A stretch of DNA of 64,000 bases, taken from Triticum aestivum (lineage: Eukaryota; Streptophyta; Magnoliopsida; Poales; Poaceae). The first letter of the stretch is position 1. The number at the start of each line of letters is the position of its first letter. Both the position numbers and the translations under genes were made by a program. Under the pieces are notes generated by a model. That model ran no database searches. It saw nothing but the letters and a program-made list of their open reading frames with translations, and was not told the DNA's origin. Below, one piece after another: positions 11,061 to 22,697 of the stretch. Location: NCBI RefSeq assembly GCF_018294505.1, contig NC_057810.1, positions 204,308,113 through 204,372,112 on the forward strand, read 5' to 3'.

Positions 11061-12849
11061 GGCGGGGGAGGGGGCTCGGCCGTTAGTTAGGTTAGTTAGG
11101 GTAGCCTTAGCTGTTCGCCCTCCTTTGTCGTCCGCTTTTGTTCATATTTGCCATCTGCGGCGGACGGCAAAGCGGGGGGACGTTAAGTATTTTTTAACCA
11201 GCTCCTCAGTGCCCCTCCCCCTCCCTCTTTGCCGTCTGCTAGCGGACGGCAAAGATTCTTTGTCGTCAGCTAGCGGACGGCAAAGAACAGGCTGATGGCA
11301 AAGGCTTTCTTTGCCATCAGCCAGTTCTTTGCCGTCTGCTTTCGGGTAGCTGATGGCAAAGAGCTTCTTTGCCGTCTGCTAGCTGACGGCAAAGAGCTGG
11401 CAGATGGCAAAGTAGCTGATTCCAGTAGTGATGCTCCAAAAACCCCCAACCACTTTCTCATATTCACATATGTCCCAAACCAAAAGTAAAACTCGGCCCC
11501 ACTGATTTGATCTATCCGGCGCCACTGAGTTCTTTTGTCATAGCCACCGATAGGGATCTCGGTCTCACCGAGATGGGATTGCAAACTCTCTATTTCCCTT
11601 CGTAACGTTTTGGTCTAACCGAGATGAGCGATCTGTCCCACCGAGTTTGCAATGCAAACTCTCTATTTCCCTTTCGTAACGTTTCGGTCTCACCGAAATG
11701 AGCGATTAGGTCCCACCGAGTTTGCCTGACCAACTCTCTGGTTAGCTTATTACCAAAATCAGTCCCACCAAGTTTGTGTAATCGGTCTCACCGAGATTAC
11801 GTTATGCCCTAACCCTAATGAAATCGGTCCCACCGAGTTGACATGTCGGTCCCACCGAAATGCCTAACGGTCACATTATGAACTGAATCGGTCCGACCGA
11901 GTTTTCTGATTCGGTCCCACCGAGTTTGGTAAATTGTGTGTAACGGTTAGATTCTGTGTGGAGGCTATATATGCCCCTCCACCCATTCTTCATTCGTGGA
12001 GAAAGCCATCAGAACATGCCTACACTTCCAGCATCCATTTTCTGAGAGAGAACCACCTACTCATGTATTGAGACCAAGATATTCCATTCCAACCACATAA
12101 ATCTTGATCTCTAGCCTTCCCCAAGTTGCTTTCCACTCAAATCATCTTTCCACCAAATCCAAATATGTGAGAGAGTTGAGTGTTGGGGAGACTATCATTT
12201 GAAGCACAAGAGCAAGGAGTTCATAATCAACACACCATCTATTACCTTTTGGAGAGTGGTGTCTCCTAGATTAGTTAGGTGTCACTTGGGAGCCTCCGTC
12301 AAGATTGCGGAGTTGAACCAAGGAGTTTGTACAGGCAAGGAGATCGCCTATTTCGTGAAGATCTACCCTAGTGAGGCAAGTCCTTCGTGGGCGATGGCCA
12401 TGGTGGGATAGACAAGGTTGCTTCCTCGTGGACCCTTTGTGGGTGGAGCCCTCCATGGACTCGCGCAGCCGTTACCCTTCGTGGATTGAAGTCTCCATCA
12501 ATGTGGATGTACGATAGCACCACCTATCAGAACCACGAATAAAAAATCTCCGTGTCTACATTGCGTTTGCTCCCTCAAACTCCTCCCTTTACCTTCATGT
12601 GCAATGTCTTTACATTCCGCTGCCATACTCTTAGAATTGCATGCGTAGGTTGATTGCTTGACCTGTGCAAAGTTGCTAAATCTGCCAAGACTTAAAATTG
12701 GGAAAAGGATAGATTTTTATTTGGTCAAGTAGTCTAATCACCCCCCCCCCCTCTAGACATACTTTTGATCCTACACTATTATCGCCCACAACTCTTTGTG
12801 TTCTACTCGTGCATATAACATCTACGCATAGACCTGGCTCGGATGCCAC

Positions 12850-15800
12850 TGTTGGGAAACATAGTAATTTCAAAAAAAAATCCTACGCACACGCAAGATC
12901 CATCTAGGTGATGCATAGCAATGGGAGGGGAGAGTGTTGTCCACGTACCCTTTTAGACAGAAAGCAGAAGCATTATGACAACGCGGTTGATAGTCGTACG
13001 TCTTCACGATCCGACCGATCCTAGTACTGAAAGTACGACACCTCCGCGATCTGCACATGTTCAGCTCGGTGACATCCTGGGAACTCTAGATCTAGCTGAG
13101 GTCGAGGGAGAGCTTCATCAGCGTGACAGCGTGATGACGGTGATGATGAAGTTACCGACGCAGGGCTTCGCCTAAGCACTACAACGATATGACCGAGGTG
13201 GAAATCTGTGGAGGGGGGGGCACTACACACGGGTAGACAATCAACTTGTGTGTCTATGGGGTTCCCCCTCCCCCGTATATAAAGGAGTGGAGAAGGGGAG
13301 GGCTGGCCCTCTCTATGGCACGCCCAAGGGGGGGTCCTACTCCCACTGGGAGTAGGATTCCGCCCTTCCCTAGTTGGAGTAGGAGACGAAGGAAGGAGGA
13401 GAGAGGGAGAAGGAAAGGGGGGCTGGCCCCCACCCCAATTCGGATTGTGCTTGGGGGGCGCCCCCACCTTGGCCTCCTCCTCCTCTCTCCCAATAAGGCC
13501 CAATAAGGCCCATATACTCCCTGGGGGGTTCCGGTAACCTCCCGGTACTCCGGTAATGCCCGAACTCACCCGGAACCATTCCGATGTCCAAACATAGCCA
13601 TCCAGTATATCGATATTTATGTCTCGGCCATTCTGACACTCCTCGTCATGTCCGTGATCACATTCAGGACTCCGAACAACCTTCGGTACATCAAAACACA
13701 TAAACTCATAATATCGATCATCACCAAACGTAAATGTAACGACCCGATCCGAAATCGGTCAAGTCTCTGTGTAGCTGTACCATCCCAAGATCATGCTGGC
13801 ACACACAGTACATTGATGCAAAGATTCAAAGTTCAATCACACCTTAATTATTACACAATTCTCATATCAAATATTTATTACAAGATAATAAATTCGGCCG
13901 AAGGCCAACTCATGAGAAATAAACTAAATAAAGCTGCGAAAGCGTAGACGAATAGCGAGTCCATCCGACTCCATAGGGCAATCGCCAAGCGTGGATCGTA
14001 TCCTCACTCCTGATCGGAAAACTCCTCTGCAACATAAGAGGTTAGAGCCGTGTAGGTCAGCATTTTTGAATATGCCGGCAAGTCATGAAGAGAGAACAAC
14101 AATAAAAATTACTAACACTATATGCAATTTGGCTGTGGGGCTCTAAGTTTCATTATTTTGCGAAAAAGCCAGTTTTTCCCTACAACAAGGACTTGTTTGC
14201 AAATACTACAAAATGTTGGTAGTTATTAAGATGGTTCCACCAACCAATGTCTCATTCCCAATTATTAAATAACCCCTCAATTAATTTATTAAGTTCGGTG
14301 TTGAGATATCCGAAATACTCCAAGTTCCAGAGGCTCAAATTGTCCATAACCGGGGACACGGCTAATCGATTAGATCTTCACTCTGCAGAGGTTTGCACAC
14401 TTTACCTGCAAGAATCGTTCCCTCCATTAAGTCTTTGCACTGCCTGGTGTTTGAAGACGGGACGAATGAAACAGGGTCTTCCGAAGAGTTCCTATGGGCC
14501 ACTGTCGGTGCCCATCCAATCCTACCGTTCTTCTACATCTCGTAGCACCGTCCAACCAGAGTCGCGCCTAGGGTCGACCAAGCCAGAGCCCATAATGGCT
14601 TGCGGATGCACAGGTAAGCTTCCGGTCAATGGGGTATCCATCCGTCTCTTCATGGCTGGGTGAAGCTTTCCGCAAGATGTCATAGCGCTTCTCCATGCAT
14701 CTCGGCCATCCGCTGGTTTCTCCAGGGTGCCCGTCAACCATCCTCCACCCAGTAGTGAATTTTGAAGCCCATCTTGAGCTTGAAGTCATGGGGTTCTCAT
14801 CATCTTAACTCTCTCATCTCCCTTATGAATCACTCAACCAACCCCATCTACTAAAGCATAACAATCAACTACATCGTCCCGGGCATCAGTAACAAGGGAG
14901 AAGGTTCATCCTACCTCATGATACTGCTCAAGAACATAACTTAACAAAATTCTCCTACTGCATGCATGGTGGGGAGGCATAATTCTAATGCAATAAAATC
15001 ATAGGTATTGTAAAAACATGATCAAATGACTTGGAGAAAGCAATTCAAGGTTTTCACCACATCAAACAACAACTAAGAAATAGTTTTACACAACTAAAAC
15101 TTTTCTTAACAGAACCTAAGCATGGGTTTTGCTAACTAACAGAAAGGAAAACATCATACAAACTAGGAGCAAAAAGAATCACATCAAAAGCTAATATAGA
15201 ACTCCTATTATGCCTAAAACAATCCTAGCAAAGAAAATAAATTAAAAAATTTATTCTACTGTAAATAAAAGTTCATCCTCTGTAGCTACAGAAACTAATC
15301 TAAAATAAACTATCACATAATAAAAATAAAAAAATTTACTAACTAGAATAGTAGGAAAACAGTAGCTAGCTAAATAAACAAGGAAAACTTGATTTTGACT
15401 AAAACTATTTTTTTATTTAATCTAAAAATACCCAAACAAGTTCCTACTGCTAGGCATGGTCAAAATTAAGCAGTAGAAAAAAGAATCACTAAAAAATAAT
15501 AATCCTAACTCAATTTATGGCAGAAAAACCTATCTGCCTAAAACTAATATAAAACTATTTATAATAATTTAAACATGGCTAAACATATTTTCTACAGAAA
15601 CTACAACAAATTTGCAAACTAACAAAAAAAGAATCAAGTAAAAATAATAAACCAGCTAAAAGAAATAGCAAAAAACAAAAACAGAACTATCTGCTAAAAA
15701 AACAGAAACTAAAAATACAACTAAAAAGAAAAACTAGCGCTAACGGGCCTATCTAACGCTCAGGCGATATTTAACTAAAGCATGCCTGTGGCTAACAGAA

Positions 15801-17797
15801 ACAAACCGATCGGTTCGGTCTAAAGCAAATAAACCGCAATTGAACCGGAGAAAAACCGAATTAATCTAAAATAAACCTAACCTTTCGCTAGATCTAATCT
15901 ATGCCCTAGGTTTCAGATCGGACGGTGGTGGGCGGCTCCGGCGACATACCGCGGTGGCAACGACGGCGACGGACGACGGCGGCTTGGGCGTGGACGGGAT
16001 GGTGGCTCCGGTGGTCGGGGAAGACGGCGGAGACGTCGGGCGGCTGCGGCGGGGAGTTGCGGAGGCGGGGGTGGAGTTGGTGGAGCTCGGAGGCGATCGA
16101 TGCGAGCTCGGGGGAAGTAATGGCGCGGTGGCGGCGCCGGGCTCTGGCGAGAGATTGCGAGGCGAGGGTGGGGTTGGTGAGGGTTTGAAGGGGCGGAAAC
16201 GACGAGGATGAGGGGTATATATAGGGGGCATGGCTTGGAGGAGGGGGCGAACTCGGGCGAGGCAATCCCGTGATCTCCGGGATTCGGCGGCGGTGGCGGA
16301 GTGACTCCGGCTCGGTTTCGTGGGCGAGGGGAAGAATAGGGCGTGGGCCCCGCGGGTCAGTGGGAGAGAGAGGGGTGGAGGCGATCGGGTGGCCGAGGCG
16401 GAGAGAGTTCGGGTGCGGGGCGCGCTGGGCTGCGGCTGCTCGGGCGCTGGCGGGCTGGCGCCTGCCCCGCTGGCTGGGCCGGTTGGCGCTGGCTGGGCCG
16501 GTTGGCCTGGCTGGCGCCTCGGGCTTTTTTTTTGAATTAGAGAGAAGAGAGAATATAGAAAAATATATATTACTTTTATATAGGACATATATATATATAT
16601 CAAAATTCTCAGGGGAAATAATCCTACAACATCGACATTTTTCCAGGGGCAAAACTCAAACTAAAAAAAACACGTACTGGAAATCCCAAATAAAATTCAA
16701 ATTTGAATTCAAACTTTTTGGCAATACTTTTCTTCTGGCATTTTTGGAGTGTCATGTTTACTCCTCTCATACTTTTGCTCAAGTATTTATCAGGCATTGA
16801 TTTGAAAGAATTTCATTTGCCAATTTGAATCCAAATTCAACAAACTCAAAAGCCTCTGAAATGTTTCAAATGCCACTCAAGTTCAAACAATATGCATAGA
16901 TGCTTAGATATAATTGTAAAACATTCCAAATGGGAAATTTGGGATGTTACAGTTAAGTGTGCGGACCCTACGGGTTCGAGAACTATGTAGACATGATTGA
17001 GACTCATCTCCATTCAGTAACCAATAGCGGAACCTAGGTGCTCATATTGATTCCTACATATTCTACGAATGTCTTTATCGGTCAAACCGCATGACAACAT
17101 ACGTTGTTCCGTTTGTCATCGGTATGTTACTTGCCCATAGATTCGATCGTCGGTATTATCATACCTAGTTCAATCTCGTTACCGGCAAGTCTCTTTACTC
17201 GTTCCGTAATGCATCATCCCGCAACTAACTCATTAGTCACATTGCTTGCAAGGCTTATAGTGATGTGCATTACCGAGAGGGCGCAGAGATACATCTCCGA
17301 AACACGGAGTGACAAATCCTAATCTCGATCTATGCCAACTCAACAAACACCATTGGAGACACCTGTAGAGCATCTTTATAATCACCCAGTTACGTTGTGA
17401 CGTTTGATAACACACAAGGTGTTCTTCCTGTATTCGGGAGTTGCATAATCTCAAAGTCTAGGGAACATGTATAAGTCATGAAGAAAGTAGTAGCAATGAA
17501 ACTGTAATGATCATAATGCTAAGCTAACGAATGGGTCTTGTCCATCACATCATTCTCCAAATGATGTGATCCCGTTCATCAAATGACAACACATGTCTAT
17601 GGTTAGGAAACATAACCATCTTTGATAAACGAGCTAGTCAAGTAGAGGCATACTAGGGACACTTATGTTTTGTCTATGTATTCACACATGTACTAAGTTT
17701 CCGGTTAATACAATTCTAGCATGAATAATAAACATTTATCATGAAATAAGGAAATAAATAATAACTTTAATATTGCCTCTAGGGCATATTTCCTTCA
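12850..17797 (-). repeat. 5' LTR of Angela copy 1, split by solo LTR D
   Basis: Without the 3.2 kb insertion this LTR is about 1.73 kb, matching the 1.75 kb LTR of Angela copy 2. A minus-strand TATA element (CTTTATATAC, about 13274-13284) precedes the transcript leader. Short ORFs in the GC-rich part (13021-13701) are not genes. Confidence 0.9.
13735..16951 (-). mobile_element. Solo LTR D (Gypsy-type) inserted in the Angela 1 LTR
   Basis: A 3217-bp unit with ends TGTAACGACC and GGGATGTTACA, flanked by GTAAA (13730-13734) and GTTAA (16952-16956), a 5-bp target duplication with one difference. No primer site, polypurine tract or internal region is present, so it is a solo LTR left by LTR-LTR recombination. 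On the minus strand a TATATATA box (16223-16216) precedes a GC-rich leader (16200-15900), which gives the orientation. Proline-rich ORFs at 15899-16652 are composition artefacts. The remainder (14800-15880) is AT-rich and empty. Confidence 0.85.
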
Positions 17798-18318
17798 AGT
17801 GATCCATTAGATGTATGACCATGGCAATGTTCATCTTTATGAATTCTAATGACTTCTGAGATGATGTTACTAATGATTCCAACGTCTCCTTTGGCAGGCA
17901 TAAGGTCACGAAGCTCAAATAAACAATCACCAAACATAGGATCAACGGGATTCATTTTATTTAAAGCAATGGACTTTTGAAGAATCACATCTAGATTTTT
18001 CAAGGAATAGTTTGGAAATCGTTCCTTAAGAAATCTCCATATGGTGTAAGCACATTCAAGAGTAGGCAAGCGAACAATCAAATTTCTAGGCAATCCTCTA
18101 ATGATAAGATTGATAGTTCTAAGATTGTGGATCGTGTCAAGAGACTCATAGGGGGTAGGATGCAAGGGGTCAACAAGGGGCGCACAAGGGCTAGTAATGT
18201 ACTTGTTCAAGTGATATTCATTGAAAATCTCAAGCATCTTATTTTTCCAAGCATTAAAGAACTCCCCATCAAGCATAGGCACTCTACGTCTAAAACTCCC
18301 CATCATAGACTCATCCAT
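17798..18318 (-). pseudogene. gag-like ORF of element B, 3' truncated
   Basis: From ATG 18318 the frame reads MDESMMGSFRRRVPMLDGEF, then FNAWKNKMLEIFNEY, and remains open to the Angela insertion at 17797. This is the N-terminal part of a Copia-type UBN2 gag (173 residues seen), including a RSLKERFP-like segment (WRFLKERFPNY). It is a different subfamily from the gag of A. The zinc knuckle and everything downstream are cut off by the Angela LTR and should continue left of the window. Confidence 0.75.
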
Positions 18319-18353
18319 CTTCCTCCAATGGTGATTAAACCAAAGCAATGGAG

Positions 18354-18373
18354 ACCAATGCTTTGATACCAAT
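18354..18373 (-). promoter_or_regulatory. Primer binding site of element B
   Basis: On the minus strand TTGGTATCAAAGCATTGG directly follows the LTR end (18374). It is an initiator Met tRNA-type site with one change from TGGTATCAGAGC. Confidence 0.8.
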
Positions 18374-19953
18374 TGAAAGGATCGAGAAGAGCTGTCTAGA
18401 GGGGGATGATTAGACCCTCAATAAAGAAAAGTAGTAGTTTTTAAGTTCTTCAAGTTAAGGTGGAGTTTTACCTCAAGTTTAAACATTCACAATACATTTC
18501 AAGCAAGCATGGCAAGAGTATATGAGCAGCAGAAAGTAAATCATGCAAGTTGCAAGAAAGTAAAGGGATGGGATTGGAGTGTGCAAACGCAATTGGAGAC
18601 ACGGAGATTTTTGGCGTGGTTCTGATAGGTGGTGCTATCGTACATCCACATTGATGGAGACTTCAACCCACAAAGGGTAACGGTTGCGCGAGTCCACGAA
18701 GGGCTCCACCCACGAAGGGTCCAAAGCAACCTTGTCTATCCCACCATGGCCATCGCCCACGAAGGACTTGCCTCACTTGGGTAGATCTTCATGAAGTAAG
18801 CAATCTCCTTGCCCTTACAAACTCCTTGGTTCAACTCCACAATCTTGACGGGGGCTCCCAAGTGACACATCACCAATCTAGGAGACACCACTCTCCAAAA
18901 GGTAATAGATGGTAAATTGATGATGAACTCCTTGCTCTTGTGCTTCAAATGATAGTCTCCCCAACACTCAACTCTCTCTCTCATAGATTTAGCTATGGTG
19001 GAAAGATGATTTGAGTGGAAAGGAAGGCTAGAGATCAAGATTCTTGTGGTTGGATTGGAATGTCTTGGTCTCAACACATGATTAGGTGGTTCTCTCTCAG
19101 AAAATGAATGGTGAAAGTGTAGGCACGTTCTGATGGCTCTCTCACTCATGGAGAGGAGGGTGAAGGCGTATATATAGCCCCACACAAAATCTAACCATTA
19201 CACACAAAAGAGCCGACTCGGTCAGACCAAATTTGTGAACTTGGTGAGACCGATTTAGTTCAAAATGTGAATGTTAGGGTTTTTGGTGGGACCGATATGA
19301 TCAACTCGGTGGGACCAATGTGCTAGGGTTAGGGTCAAACCTCAACTTGGTTTGACCTATTACACAAACTTGGTGAGACCGATTTTGGTAATAAGCAAAC
19401 AGATGGTTGGTCAAGCAAACTCGGTGAGACCGACTGCGTATCTCGGTGAGACCGAAATAATTGCAATGGGCAACATAGAGTTTGCAAGCCCATCTCGGTG
19501 AGACCGAGATCCCATCGGTGAGACCGAATTGATTAGGGTTTCTAGCTATGGCTATGTCAAGTGAACTCGGTGGCGCTGGATGAATCAAATCGGTGGGGCC
19601 GAGCTTGACTTTAGGTTTAGGACATATTTGGAATTGGGAAAGTGGTTGAGGGCTTTGGAGCATATCACTAAGCACTTTGAGCAAGTAGACCATTAAGCAA
19701 CACCTCATCCCCTTTTAATAGTATTTGCTTTTCCTATGGACTCAATGTGATCTTGGATCACTAAAATAGAAACTGAAGAGTCTTGAGCTTTTGCCAATAT
19801 TTTGTCCTTAGTATCTTGAAGGGGTTCCACATCCTCTTGTCCATGCCACGCCTTTGCCAAACTTTCTGAAATATACTAGATGAAAGTATTAGTCCAACAA
19901 GAGATATGTTGACATTAATTACCAAAATCACCTAGGGAGCACTTTTGCTTTCA
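18374..19953 (-). repeat. 5' LTR of element B
   Basis: A 1580-bp LTR on the minus strand runs from TGAAAGCAAAAGTGCTCCC to CGATCCTTTCA. It is related in layout to the LTR of A: TATATATA box (about 19174-19167), cluster of TCGGT-N3-ACCGA palindromes (19205-19610) and a leader with a 'cttcgtgggtggagccc' type region. Short ORFs (18541-19708) are not supported as genes. The LTR start abuts Gypsy S sequence at 19954. Confidence 0.88.
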
Positions 19954-20033
19954 ACTATGATCATACTTGAGCATTGGATGTAGCTAATATGCGAGTGTGT
20001 TTCGTGAATGGATCAATGATTGAGCATGATGGG
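19954..20033 (+). mobile_element. Gypsy S internal fragment, left piece
   Basis: An 80-base piece of Gypsy element interior is left between element B and solo LTR C. Its last five bases, ATGGG (20029-20033), are repeated at 39503-39507, where the same interior resumes. So 19954-20033 and 39508 onward were once contiguous. Confidence 0.75.
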
Positions 20034-20729
20034 TGTGACGCCCTCGATTCAATTGTACACTAATCATACACGCAAATGTGTACGATCAAGATCAAGGACT
20101 CACGGAAAGATATCACAACACAACTCTAGACACAAAGTAAAATTATACAAGCTTTATATTACAAGCTAGGGGCCTCGAGGGCTCGAATACACAAGATTCA
20201 GCGGAAGCAACAATATCTGAGTACAGACATGAGTTGGACAAGTTTGCCTTAAGAAGGCTAGCACAAAAGCAACAATGATCGAAAAGGCAAGGCCTCCTGC
20301 CTGGGAGCCTCCTAACTACTCCTGGTCATCGGCGGCCTCCACGTAGTAGTAGGCACCCTCGGGGTTGTAGTAGTCGTTGGTGGTGTCGTCTGGATCCTGG
20401 GCTCCACCATCTGGTTGCGACATCCGAGAAGAATGGGAAAAGGGGGAAAGGGGGAGCAAAGCAACCGTGAGTACTCATCCAAAGTACTCGCAAGCAAGGA
20501 TCTACACTACATATGCAACATTACTAAAGGAAGGCTGTATATGTGGACTGGGCTGCAGAAATGCTAGAATAAGAGGGGGAGAAGCTAGTCCTATCGAAGA
20601 CTGGCATCTTCTGGAAACCACCATCTTGTAGCAACATGAGGGAGTAGAGTAGCATAAAGTAAAGTAGTAGTAGTGTTATCAACCTCGGCTAGAGATACTT
20701 TCTTGACTCCCTGCGAGAAAGCAATCCCA

Positions 20730-21220
20730 GGGCCTACCTATTTACTTTTATGTTGAGCCATCACCTTCTTATTAAAAAGCACCTGCTGGAGAGCACAATG
20801 TCATTTGCATTAATTACTATTGGTTTATATTGGGTATGACTTGATTGGATCTCTTTTACCATGAATTACAATGTTTAGTCCGTCCTTGATCTTTAAAGGT
20901 GCTCTGCATTTATGTTTTGCAGTCTCAGAAAGGGCTAGCGAGATACCGTTATATCATGTTATGATTGTTTTGAGAAAGTGTTGTCATCCGAGTTTTATTA
21001 TTATGGCTCGCTAGCTGATTATGCTATTGATATGAGTAATTGTGAGACCCAGGTGTTATTGTGAGTATGGTTAGTTCGTAATATTTGCTGAAACCTGAAT
21101 GCTAGCTTTGCATGTTTACAACAACAAGAGCAAACAGAGTTTGTAAAAGTTTTTCTTTATCACTTTCAGTTTATCAACTGAATTGCTTGAGGACAAGCAA
21201 AGGTTGAAGCTTGGGGGAGT
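20730..21220 (+). repeat. Duplicate 3' end of Gypsy F interior
   Basis: Near-identical to 28905-29395, starting GGCCTACCTATTTACTTT and ending in the polypurine tract AAGCTTGGGGGAG just before the LTR. The left junction with solo LTR C is abrupt and shows no duplication. Confidence 0.9.
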
Positions 21221-22619
21221 TGATACGTGTCCAACGTATCTACTTTTCCAAAGACTTTTGTCCTTGTTTTGGACTCTAACTTGCATGATTTGAATGAAAC
21301 TAACCCGGACTGACGCTGTTTTCAGCAGAACTGCCATGATGTTGTTTTATGTGTAGAAAACAAAAGTTCTCGGAATGACCTGAAAATCCACGGAGGCACG
21401 TTTTGGAAAATATAAAAAATATTGGCGAAAGAATCAAGACCAAGGGGCCCACACCCTGTCCACGAGGGTGGGGGCGCACCCACCCCCTGGGCGTGCCCCC
21501 TGTCTCGTGGGCCCCCTGAGGCTCCACCAACCTCAACTCCAACTCCATATATTCCGTTTCGCGGAGAGAAAAATCAGAGAGAAAGTTTCATCGCGTTATA
21601 TGATACGGAGCCACCGCCAAGCCCTAATCTCCCTCTGGAGGGCTGATCTGGAGTCCGTTCGGGGCTTCAGAGAGGGGGATTCGTCGTCGTCGTCATCATC
21701 AACCATCCTCCATCACCAATATCATGATGCTAACGTCGTGCGTGAGTAATTCCATCGTAGGCTTGCTGGACGGTGATGGGTTGGATGAGATTTACCATGT
21801 AATCAAGTTAGTTTTGTTAGGGTTTGATCCCTAGTATCCACTATGTTCTGAGATTGATGTTGCTATGACTTTGCTATGCTTAATGCTTGTCACTAGGGCC
21901 TGAGTGCCATGATTTCAGATCTGAACCTATTATGTTTTCATGAATATATGTGTGTTCTTGATCCTATCTTGCAAGTCTATAGTCACCTATTATGTGTGAT
22001 GATCTGACAACCCCGAAGTGACAATAATCGGGATACTTCTCGGTGATGACCATAGTTTGAGGAGTTCATGTATTCACTATGTGCTAATGCTTTGTTCTGG
22101 TTCTCTATTAAAAGAAGGCCTTAATATCCCTTAGTTTCCACTAGGACCCCACTGCCACGGGAGGGTAGGACAAAAGATGTCATGCAAGTTCTTTTCCATA
22201 AGCATGTATGACTATTTACGGAATACATGCCTACATTACATTGATGAATTGGAGCTAGTTCCGTATCACCCTATGTTATAGCTATTACATGAGGACGCAT
22301 CCGACATAATTATTCATCACTAATCCAATGCCTACGAGCTTTTCACATCTTGTGTTTCGCTTATTTACTTTTCCGTTGCTATTGTTACAATTACTACAAA
22401 ACCCAAAAATATTACTTTTGCTACTGTTACCTTTATCATACTACTTTGCTACTAAATACTTTGCTGCAGATACTAAGTTATCTAGGTGTGGTTGAATTGA
22501 CAACTCAACTGCTAATACTCAATAATATTCTTTGGCTCCCCTTCTGTCGAATCAATAAATTTGGGTTGAATACTTTACCCTCGAAAGCTGTTGCGATCCC
22601 CTACACTTGTGGGTTATCA
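21221..22619 (+). repeat. 5' (shared) LTR of Gypsy F
   Basis: A 1399-bp LTR from TGATACGTGTCC to GTGGGTTATCA. A GC-rich palindromic part lies at 21450-21530 and a TATA-like CATATATT at about 21546. It precedes the primer site. It is highly similar to 29396-30801. Confidence 0.93.
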
Positions 22620-22630
22620 AGACTAATTTC

Positions 22631-22648
22631 TGGCGCCGTTGCCGGGGA
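22631..22648 (+). promoter_or_regulatory. Primer binding site of Gypsy F (tRNA-Asp)
   Basis: TGGCGCCGTTGCCGGGGA is a perfect 18-base complement of the 3' end of plant aspartate tRNA with CCA. This is usual for Athila-like Gypsy elements of grasses. Confidence 0.92.
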
Positions 22649-22697
22649 GCATAGCTCTATTCTCTGAGTCACTTGGGATTTATATCTGTTGATCACT

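Larger units (their letters stand above)
7839..11430. mobile_element. CACTA (En/Spm-type) DNA transposon inserted in the 3' LTR of A
   Basis: Terminal inverted repeats CACTACAGGAATCAGCTACT and, at the other end, CACTACTGGAATCAGCTACT (reverse complement of the right end) agree over at least 26 of 28 bases. A 3-bp target duplication ATG flanks it at 7836-7838 and 11431-11433. Subterminal regions (7860-8300 and 11120-11410) carry many TTTGCCGTC/GACGGCAAA inverted copies, which are the usual TnpA-type binding arrays. The 3.6 kb element is too short for a full transposase. It keeps a TNP2 C-terminal remnant and a small spliced second gene on the minus strand. Confidence 0.95.
1..12775 (+). mobile_element. 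Element A: non-autonomous LTR retrotransposon with Copia-like gag and ORF2 (5' end outside window)
   Basis: The order is partial 5' LTR, initiator-Met-type primer site, gag-like ORF, internal promoter-like block, ORF2, polypurine tract and 3' LTR. No protease, integrase, reverse transcriptase or RNase H can be found in the 6.57 kb interior, so the element must be mobilised in trans. The 3' LTR is split by a CACTA transposon. The element sits in the leader of Angela copy 1: the sequence right of 12775 is the Angela leader, and its other half lies left of the window. A second, opposite-strand copy (A') lies at 42180-52255 and confirms the layout. The 5' target duplication cannot be checked; the 3' flank begins CTATT. 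Confidence 0.9.
7549..12775 (+). repeat. 3' LTR of element A, split by a CACTA transposon
   Basis: It runs from TGAAAGTGCAAC to GATCCTACA. Removing the CACTA insertion and one target copy leaves about 1.63 kb, matching the 1.65-1.69 kb LTRs of copy A'. It holds a TATATAT box (11966-11972) and about ten TCGGT-N3-ACCGA-type palindromes at 11500-11925. A C homopolymer precedes the end (12741-12751). Confidence 0.92.
12776..17797 (-). mobile_element. Angela/BARE-like Copia element, copy 1 (5' LTR and start of leader)
   Basis: On the minus strand the LTR starts TGAAGGAAATATGCCCTAGA (right end 17797) and ends TTTCCCAACA (12850). The primer site GTGGCATCCGAGCC (12849-12836) and about 60 bases of leader follow. 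Element A then interrupts it at 12775. The rest of this Angela copy should lie left of the window. At 17797 it cuts the gag ORF of element B. Confidence 0.9.

Noticed and set aside
10219..11086. Long overlapping plus-strand ORFs (Ser/Phe/Leu-rich, then Gly/Ala/Arg-rich)
   Set aside because: They are translations of TTC and GGC low-complexity sequence, open in all three frames at once; no start context or domain.
11490..11925. Possible CRISPR-like array from regularly repeated TCGGT...ACCGA
   Set aside because: Units are 13-bp palindromes with irregular spacing in a plant LTR, with no constant repeat or unique spacers and no cas genes.
13021..13701. 226-residue minus ORF in the Angela 1 LTR
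   Set aside because: A standard part of an Angela LTR, with homologous non-coding sequence in Angela copy 2; not a gene.
15899..16652. Proline/serine-rich minus-strand ORFs of about 240 residues
   Set aside because: They lie across the promoter and leader of solo LTR D in two overlapping frames; GC-rich composition explains them.
22631..22648. A tRNA gene fragment at the tRNA-Asp-like sequence
   Set aside because: It is only 18 bases complementary to the tRNA 3' end, placed right after an LTR; it is a primer binding site.
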